From JASLCR01 sp046462475 (GTDB lineage Bacteria > Patescibacteriota > Saccharimonadia > Saccharimonadales > Saccharimonadaceae), in assembly GCA_046462475.1 (NCBI GenBank), contig JBKGVB010000003.1, positions 1 through 17,946 of the forward strand: a stretch of DNA of 17,946 nucleotides, in the 5' to 3' direction. Every line of letters begins with the position of its first letter. Position 1 is the stretch's first letter. The notes under the pieces were generated by a model. It saw nothing but the letters and a program-made list of their open reading frames with translations, searched no databases and was not told where the DNA came from. Below, piece after piece: positions 14,330-17,946 of the stretch. Both the position numbers and the translations under genes were made by a program.

Positions 14330-14705
14330 CACGAACTGGAAAGACAAACTAACACCCGAACAGTATCGGGTGTTAGTCGAGAAGGGCACGGAAGCACCTT
14401 TTTCGGGTGAGTATGATAGTGTTTTTGACCCAGGGACATATACCTGTGCCGCGTGTGGCACAGAGCTATTTGATAGTGAGAAGAAATTCGAGGCGCATTG
14501 TGGCTGGCCGAGCTTTTATGATGCAAAGAAGGGCGCGGTAGAATTTCATGACGATGATTCTCATGGCATGCATCGAGTCGAAGTAACGTGCGCGAATTGC
14601 GGTGGCCATCTAGGGCACGTATTTGAGGGTGAGGGATATGACGCGCCGACAGATCAGCGGTATTGTATTAATTCGGTGAGTTTGAAATTTCAAGCAAAAA
14701 ACTAA
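14319..14705 (+). CDS. msrB: Peptide-methionine (R)-S-oxide reductase
   Basis: Repairs oxidised methionine (R-sulfoxide) in proteins. The 128-aa product has the full MsrB pattern: zinc pairs Cys43/Cys46 (CAAC) and Cys91/Cys94 (CANC), HCGWPSF (60-66), GGHLGHVF (95-102), and the catalytic Cys116 in QRYCINSVSLKF (113-124). The start codon is GTG 14319, inside the last codons of the FMN reductase gene. No independent Shine-Dalgarno is visible, consistent with coupling. It ends in TAA at 14703-14705, next to a hairpin that also serves the opposite strand. Confidence 0.96.
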   Translation: MKNNTNWKDKLTPEQYRVLVEKGTEAPFSGEYDSVFDPGTYTCAACGTELFDSEKKFEAHCGWPSFYDAKKGAVEFHDDDSHGMHRVEVTCANCGGHLGHVFEGEGYDAPTDQRYCINSVSLKFQAKN

Positions 14706-14732
14706 CCCCTCCTTCCTAATCGAAAGAGGGGT
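14694..14732. terminator. Hairpin between msrB and unit B, terminator mainly for the minus strand
   Basis: Stem ACCCCTC (14705-14711) / GAGGGGT (14726-14732) with a 14-nt loop. Read on the minus strand it is followed by TAGTTTTTT, a good U-tract for transcripts of gene B. On the plus strand no T-run follows. Confidence 0.65.
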
Positions 14733-14802
14733 GTGCGTCGTGGTTCCGTAGAGTCACCCTGTTGTGGCTCTTCTCATCGTACTACACGAACGCTGTCAGG
14801 CT

Positions 14803-15414
14803 TCAGGCGAAGCTGACTGACACACCTTCTGGTATACGACCGCGGTCTCGACCGGGTCGACCATGCCAGGGCCGGTAGTCATCCTTGATGGCCCGTTTTG
14901 CTTCCTTGCGGAAGGATCGGTCGTCCAGGAAGTCATCAATGTTGCTCTGATTGACGTTCCAGGTGCCGATCCCTGTGTCGTATCGGATCTCGCCATTGGC
15001 AATCATGGCGTTGATAGTTCGGAGCACGACATCGTATCGTGCGATAGCGACGATTCGCTCAACCAGCCCAGGAGACAGCTCCTTCAGCTTGCAAGGCAAT
15101 TGCTTGCCATTGACAATCTGACGATGCGTCTTCTCGGCTACGTGGCGCGCAAGATCGCTTGGTCGTCCTCCAACTCCGATGATGAAGTTGTCGGTGCCGC
15201 GGAATCGCTTCTTATCCGAACCGGGACGCCACCTCGGGTTCTCTTCGCGGGCGAAGTAGAACTCTCCGGCAACGCCTTGTCTGGCGATGCTCATGAGATC
15301 GAGAATCTCCTCTTCAAAGAAGAGTTCTTCAAGCTCGTACGGCTGAAAGAAAATCCTCTTCTGCTCCTCCTTGTCGGGTACTCGATGCCTCTTGGCCCTG
15401 TACCGCTTAGACAC
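14803..15414 (-). CDS. GC-rich 203-aa protein of unknown family (unit B)
   Basis: Not recognised. GTG 15414 is chosen because AGGAGG lies 4 nt before it (15424-15419) and a promoter and 5' hairpin fit just upstream; the frame opens slightly earlier. The N-terminus is strongly basic (SKRYRAKRHRVPDKEEQKR), followed by an acidic Phe/Glu-rich helix (YELEELFFEEEILDLM). Residues about 95-170 look like a helical, possibly winged-helix region (HVAEKTHRQI… and YDVVLRTINAMIANGEIRYD). The C-terminus is again basic (RPWHGRPGRDRGRIPEG). Arg codon AGG is frequent and third positions are GC-rich, unlike neighbouring native genes; the stop is TGA. It lies antisense to the flow of msrB and orn. I infer an acquired nucleic-acid-binding protein, without family proof. 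Confidence 0.75.
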   Translation of the reverse strand: MSKRYRAKRHRVPDKEEQKRIFFQPYELEELFFEEEILDLMSIARQGVAGEFYFAREENPRWRPGSDKKRFRGTDNFIIGVGGRPSDLARHVAEKTHRQIVNGKQLPCKLKELSPGLVERIVAIARYDVVLRTINAMIANGEIRYDTGIGTWNVNQSNIDDFLDDRSFRKEAKRAIKDDYRPWHGRPGRDRGRIPEGVSVSFA

Positions 15415-15437
15415 GGGACCTCCTGATGTGTGTTTGT

Positions 15438-15458
15438 GCAAGCAGTCTCTCTGCTTGC
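15438..15458 (-). other. 5'-terminal stem-loop of the gene B mRNA
   Basis: Perfect 8-bp stem GCAAGCAG / CTGCTTGC with a 5-nt loop. The predicted transcription start (about 15457) coincides with the first stem base, so the RNA would begin with the hairpin. Such structures are known to protect mRNAs from 5'-end-dependent decay. Confidence 0.6.
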
Positions 15459-15463
15459 CTTAA

Positions 15464-15492
15464 GTTATAAACCATAAACAGTAAATATGCAA
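15464..15492 (-). promoter_or_regulatory. Promoter of gene B
   Basis: Minus-strand TTGCAT (15492-15487), a 17-nt spacer, and TATAAC (15469-15464). It begins directly after the terminator of unit C. Confidence 0.65.
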
Positions 15493-15493
15493 C

Positions 15494-15516
15494 AAAAAAC
15501 CTCCACTATCGGAGGT
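15494..15516 (-). terminator. Rho-independent terminator of gene C
   Basis: On the minus strand, stem ACCTCC (15516-15511 read as complement) / GGAGGT with a 6-nt loop is followed by a T-run of six. It closes unit C before the gene B promoter. Confidence 0.85.
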
Positions 15517-15523
15517 GTCGTCT

Positions 15524-15558
15524 GGCCATGCCACTGGAAAGTTTCCAGTGGCATGGCC
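15524..15558. repeat. Perfect 35-nt palindrome in the gene C 3' region
   Basis: 17-nt arms GGCCATGCCACTGGAAA (15524-15540) and their exact complement (15542-15558) surround one central G. Short outer arms GTCG (15517-15520) / CGAC (15563-15566) can extend it. It lies between the gene C stop and the true terminator, so it is an additional 3' hairpin or a protein-binding or recombination palindrome. Confidence 0.85.
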
Positions 15559-15569
15559 GTCTCGACAGA

Positions 15570-15947
15570 TCAGTGGGCGTAGGCCGGCTGGCCGACTCGA
15601 ACCTTGTCACGCCGCACCTTCGCGGCGTTCTTCTGGTTGAGGTGAGCCTTCCGCATCTTCCATCCCTTGTGGGTGAGGATGAGCTTCTGGCTCTTGGAGT
15701 CGAACCTGATCAGCTTGCTGCTCGCGGCCACCTCGAGGGCGGCACCGATCGTGTGGAGCTGTGCGCTGCTGGTGCAGCCCAGTCGCTCCTGGCAGGTCTT
15801 GTACATGTCCTGCCTGATCTTGGGCGCGAAGTCCTTCAGCTTCCGGTGACCACGCCGCGGTCCTCGCTTGATCATCACCCCGAGAACGATACTCACCGCA
15901 TCGCTGATCTGGGGGTTCTGGTGGTAAAACGTGTCGTTGGACAACAC
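15570..15947 (-). CDS. GC-rich 125-aa basic protein, winged-helix-like C-terminal half (unit C)
   Basis: Not recognised. The frame is open to 16061, but that part spans the predicted promoter; GTG 15947 follows the ribosome site AAAGGGG and gives MLSNDTFYHQNPQ. The middle is Lys/Arg-rich (VMIKRGPRRGHRKLKDFAPK). The C-terminal half, SSAQLHTIGAALEVAASSKL followed by IRFDSKSQKLILTHKGWKM, reads like helix-helix-wing of a winged-helix domain, and the tail is very basic. Nearly every third codon position is G or C, as in Actinobacteria, and the stop is TGA. The promoter region by contrast is AT-rich. An acquired DNA- or RNA-binding protein is the best inference; the overlapping antisense ORF at 15528-16040 is a shadow. 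Confidence 0.75.
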   Translation of the reverse strand: MLSNDTFYHQNPQISDAVSIVLGVMIKRGPRRGHRKLKDFAPKIRQDMYKTCQERLGCTSSAQLHTIGAALEVAASSKLIRFDSKSQKLILTHKGWKMRKAHLNQKNAAKVRRDKVRVGQPAYAH

Positions 15948-15971
15948 GTTCCCCTTTCTCTTGTCGAGACA

Positions 15972-15987
15972 TCCAGCGGTTGCTGGA
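15972..15987 (-). other. 5'-terminal stem-loop of the gene C mRNA
   Basis: Perfect 6-bp stem TCCAGC / GCTGGA closing the tetraloop AACC. The predicted mRNA start is about 15989, so the hairpin sits at the very 5' end, as in unit B. Confidence 0.55.
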
Positions 15988-15995
15988 GTTCCCGT

Positions 15996-16024
15996 ATAAT
16001 AATACTGATATATGTCAATGTCAA
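15996..16024 (-). promoter_or_regulatory. Promoter of gene C
   Basis: Minus-strand consensus TTGACA (16024-16019), a 17-nt spacer, and TATTAT (16001-15996). A second TTGACA follows immediately (16018-16013). The -35 region overlaps the upstream part of the divergent orn promoter. Confidence 0.75.
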
Positions 16025-16032
16025 GCAAAAAA

Positions 16033-16041
16033 TGATATAAT
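16033..16041 (+). promoter_or_regulatory. Extended -10 promoter of orn (leaderless)
   Basis: TGATATAAT, a perfect extended -10, is followed by 7 nt and ATG 16049. No Shine-Dalgarno. It is back-to-back with the gene C promoter. Confidence 0.75.
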
Positions 16042-16048
16042 ATTGCCA

Positions 16049-16588
16049 ATGACAAAAGCAAAATTACTCTGGATAGACCTCGAAATGACAGGCCTTGATC
16101 CGGCGGAAGATCGTATTTTAGAAGTGGCAGCGATTGCTACTGATTGGGACTTTAATGAAATTGCAACATATGAAGCAGTAAAAAAAGTAGGCCCAAATCT
16201 TATGAAAACTCGTATGGTGGGGGAGTTTTGGGAGAAGTTCTCCGAGGTACGCGATGCCTTGGTCGCACAAAATGAGTCCGGCAAAAACGGCCGAACGGTC
16301 GAAAATGAGCTGATCGACTTCGTGAAGGAGCATTTCAATACAGAAAAGCCGGTGCTGCTAGCGGGCAATTCGATTCACCAAGACCGAAAATTTATCGAAA
16401 ATGAGTGGGGTCGGCTAAACGAAATGCTGCATTATCGAATGCTTGATGTTTCGGCTTGGAAAGTAGTCTTTGACGGTAAATTCAAGAAGAAATTTGCTAA
16501 ACCAGAGGCGCATCGCGCCATGGATGATATCCGTGGCAGCATCGAAGAGCTGAAATATTACTTGAAAAAAGTTGATTGTAAAAAATAA
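16049..16588 (+). CDS. orn: Oligoribonuclease
   Basis: 3'-5' exoribonuclease that finishes RNA decay by degrading di- and short oligonucleotides. The 179-aa product is close to the E. coli length and has the DEDDh set: Asp10 and Glu12 (WIDLEMTGLDP), Asp112 (NSIHQDRKFI), His155 and Asp160 (HRAMDDIRGSIEELKYY), plus YRMLDVSAWK (129-138). The open frame starts earlier at 15980, but ATG 16049 matches the family N-terminus and lies 7 nt after an extended -10, so translation is probably leaderless. It borders the foreign unit C, whose promoter reads away on the other strand. Confidence 0.96.
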   Translation: MTKAKLLWIDLEMTGLDPAEDRILEVAAIATDWDFNEIATYEAVKKVGPNLMKTRMVGEFWEKFSEVRDALVAQNESGKNGRTVENELIDFVKEHFNTEKPVLLAGNSIHQDRKFIENEWGRLNEMLHYRMLDVSAWKVVFDGKFKKKFAKPEAHRAMDDIRGSIEELKYYLKKVDCKK

Positions 16589-16595
16589 ATAGAAC

Positions 16596-16604
16596 TGTCA
16601 CAAT
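16596..16604 (+). promoter_or_regulatory. Weak extended -10 before the CapA-like gene
   Basis: TGTCACAAT followed by 6 nt and ATG 16611. The hexamer is a poor match to TATAAT, so co-transcription from orn (22 nt upstream) is equally possible. Confidence 0.3.
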
Positions 16605-16610
16605 AAGCCC

Positions 16611-17834
16611 ATGAGCTTGAGGGTACACCGTACGCATATCGCGTGGGGAGTGATAGGAAGTATCGCTGTAGGCGCAGCAATTATTATTGGTCTTCTCGTG
16701 TGGAAAATACCCGCCTATACACCCGTAGCAGAGCATCTTCCAACTGTTGCTAATAAACCAGTTGCAACACCGAAAACTCTTAATTCAAAAGCCCTATTTA
16801 TGGGTGATGTCTATTGGGGTCGGTATATCAATGAATGGTCGCAGAAAAGTCCACTCAAGACAGCGTATCCTTTTTCGCGGCTGAAAGAATTTCATCGTGA
16901 CAAGTACGATGCTTGGGTGGCCGATCTCGAATGTCCGGTTGTGCCTGGTGTTAAGCTGAGTGCAGCCGAAGAAGAAGCGACATTGAATTTTAATTGTGAT
17001 CCAAGCTACCTACCTGAGGCAGCCAAGTGGTTTACGATCTTTTCGAATTCTAATAATCATAGTGATAATCAGGGTGGCCAGGCGGGTATTGAGGCAACGC
17101 GTAAAGAACTCGATAAAAACGGCATTCAGTATTTTGGTAATTCTGATCCCGAGATTATCGATGACGTTTGTGAAGTAGTGAGCTTTCCGGTGCGTGTCAC
17201 CATGAGCGATAAGACGATCAAAAAGCGGTTTTTGCCGATGGCACTATGTGGCTATCATGGCGTATTCAAGATTCCATCAGCAGAGAGCCTGGCCGTGATG
17301 GAGCGATACAGCAAGGTCATGCCGGTAATCGCCTATCCACATTCAGGTGCCGAGTATAAGCCAGCGCCTGATCAGATAAAGACGGACCTTTACCGCGCAA
17401 TGATCGATAATGGTGCCGATGTAGTACTCGGCGACCATCCGCATTGGGTGCAGACGACAGAGGCGTACAAGGGGCATTTGATTGTCTATGCGATGAATAA
17501 TTTTATCTTTGACCAGCAGTATAATCTAGAAGTAACACGCGCCGCGGTCGTCGATCTCGATTTGAGTCTCGCAGATAGCGCGGATACGTCGAGCTTGGCA
17601 AAGTGGCTCGACCTGGGTGATTCATGTAAGGCATTTCACGATGATTGTTTGACACGAGCTGAATCGAGTCATCTGAAGAAGCTCGATTTCCGGTGGCATT
17701 TCTCAATCATAGGTTCGCGCGATGATGGACATCTGGCGCATCCAGCTTCGAAGGCCGAGACACAGAGTATTCTGGATCGATTGAATTGGAGCAGCACGAT
17801 AAAGCAGCTACAATCTCCGTATTCGGCTTCGTAG
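16611..17834 (+). CDS. CapA-family (PGA_cap) membrane-anchored metallophosphoesterase-like protein
   Basis: 407 aa with an N-terminal membrane anchor (about residues 11-31) and an outward-facing domain of the CapA type, a calcineurin-like fold tied to poly-gamma-glutamate or surface polymer production. Motifs in order: GDVYWGRY (65-72), ADLECPV (104-110), SNNHSDNQG (147-155), AYPHSGAEY (241-249, normally HWGxEY), GADVVLGDHPHWVQ (268-281) and IVYAMNNFIFDQ (291-302, normally YSLGNFxFD). The metal ligands Asp66, Asn149/His150, His244 and His276/His278 are plausible. No capB/capC partners are in the window, so a capsule role is not shown. It follows orn by 22 nt. No Shine-Dalgarno is visible. Confidence 0.85.
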   Translation: MSLRVHRTHIAWGVIGSIAVGAAIIIGLLVWKIPAYTPVAEHLPTVANKPVATPKTLNSKALFMGDVYWGRYINEWSQKSPLKTAYPFSRLKEFHRDKYDAWVADLECPVVPGVKLSAAEEEATLNFNCDPSYLPEAAKWFTIFSNSNNHSDNQGGQAGIEATRKELDKNGIQYFGNSDPEIIDDVCEVVSFPVRVTMSDKTIKKRFLPMALCGYHGVFKIPSAESLAVMERYSKVMPVIAYPHSGAEYKPAPDQIKTDLYRAMIDNGADVVLGDHPHWVQTTEAYKGHLIVYAMNNFIFDQQYNLEVTRAAVVDLDLSLADSADTSSLAKWLDLGDSCKAFHDDCLTRAESSHLKKLDFRWHFSIIGSRDDGHLAHPASKAETQSILDRLNWSSTIKQLQSPYSAS

Positions 17835-17847
17835 GGTTCACTTCGCT

Positions 17848-17856
17848 TGGTATACT
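17848..17856 (+). promoter_or_regulatory. Extended -10 promoter of the YjbR/MmcQ-like gene (leaderless)
   Basis: TGGTATACT is followed by 6 nt and ATG 17863, with no Shine-Dalgarno. Confidence 0.65.
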
Positions 17857-17862
17857 GGATCT

Positions 17863-17946
17863 ATGACTCATAAAGAATTCGAGACCTATCTCTTAAGTTT
17901 TCCGAATACATGGCTGGATTTTCCATTTGGCGAAGGAACAAGTGTA
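17863..17946 (+). CDS. YjbR/MmcQ-family protein (3' partial)
   Basis: The first 28 codons of a gene that runs out of the window. They read MTHKEFETYLLSFPNTWLDF followed by PFGEGTSV. The pattern of an acidic helix, FPxTxxDFPFGEG and the onset of a beta strand is typical of YjbR/MmcQ proteins, small CyaY-like-fold proteins of uncertain biochemical role. Only the N-terminus is visible, so the call rests on that motif. Confidence 0.65.
   Translation, partial: MTHKEFETYLLSFPNTWLDFPFGEGTSV

Noticed and set aside
14863..15426. Plus-strand ORF of 187 codons across unit B
   Set aside because: It is the complement of gene B, which has promoter, Shine-Dalgarno and terminator in the correct order; the plus ORF has none.
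15607..15972. Second minus-strand frame over gene C
   Set aside because: It is a low-complexity Arg/Gln/Glu-rich shadow frame produced by GC-rich codons, and lacks a ribosome site.
15528..16040. Plus-strand ORF of 170 codons across unit C
   Set aside because: Shadow of the GC-rich gene C; it begins inside the 35-nt palindrome and runs through the gene C promoter.
1..17946. CRISPR arrays, tRNA or rRNA genes, insertion sequences
   Set aside because: No regularly spaced direct repeats, cloverleaf-like sequences, rRNA cores or transposase motifs were found by eye.

Overview
The window looks like a fragment of a small, streamlined bacterial chromosome, most likely from the Patescibacteria (CPR), with Candidatus Saccharibacteria (TM7) as the best guess. 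This is inferred from overall gene style (lone type IV prepilin, leaderless genes, YjbR/MmcQ and FMN-reductase/MsrB family members), because no rRNA or other taxonomic marker is present. Genes are densely packed on both strands. No tRNA, rRNA, CRISPR array or transposase was seen.

Region 1 (1-3820) is a class I ribonucleotide reductase operon with an unusual layout. It runs nrdA (5' end outside the window), a 57-codon ORF carrying the C-terminal CxxC that NrdA itself lacks, an unknown 84-aa ORF, and nrdB. NrdB has Phe where the radical Tyr normally sits and Glu as first metal ligand, the signature of Chlamydia-type class Ic (Mn/Fe) enzymes. Region 2 (3827-6330) holds two small AT-rich genes, an NRAMP-type Mn importer (mntH) with a palindromic upstream site, and a convergent Crp/Fnr-family regulator. 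Mn import next to a probable Mn/Fe reductase makes functional sense.

Region 3 (6481-12655) is housekeeping: a small unknown protein, rnhA, zwf, pyrG, a type IV prepilin, a 54-aa protein and argS. Region 4 (13257-14705) has mscL and a coupled FMN reductase-msrB pair. Region 5 (16049-end) has orn, a CapA-type phosphoesterase-like protein and the start of a YjbR/MmcQ gene.

Three intergenic spaces contain compositionally foreign single-gene units: A (12656-13185) between argS and mscL, and B and C (about 14710-16024, opposite strand) between msrB and orn. Their genes are GC-rich at third codon positions, have strong Shine-Dalgarno sites, are bounded by strong hairpins, and all end in TGA. Every one of the other complete genes in the window ends in TAA or TAG. 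The predicted 5' ends of the B and C mRNAs begin with perfect stem-loops.

Promoter reading shows a second theme. Several genes (pyrG, prepilin, argS, orn, yjbR-like) have an extended -10 element (TGnTATAAT-like) ending only 6-8 nt before the start codon and no Shine-Dalgarno, which predicts leaderless mRNAs. Other genes have clear Shine-Dalgarno sites.
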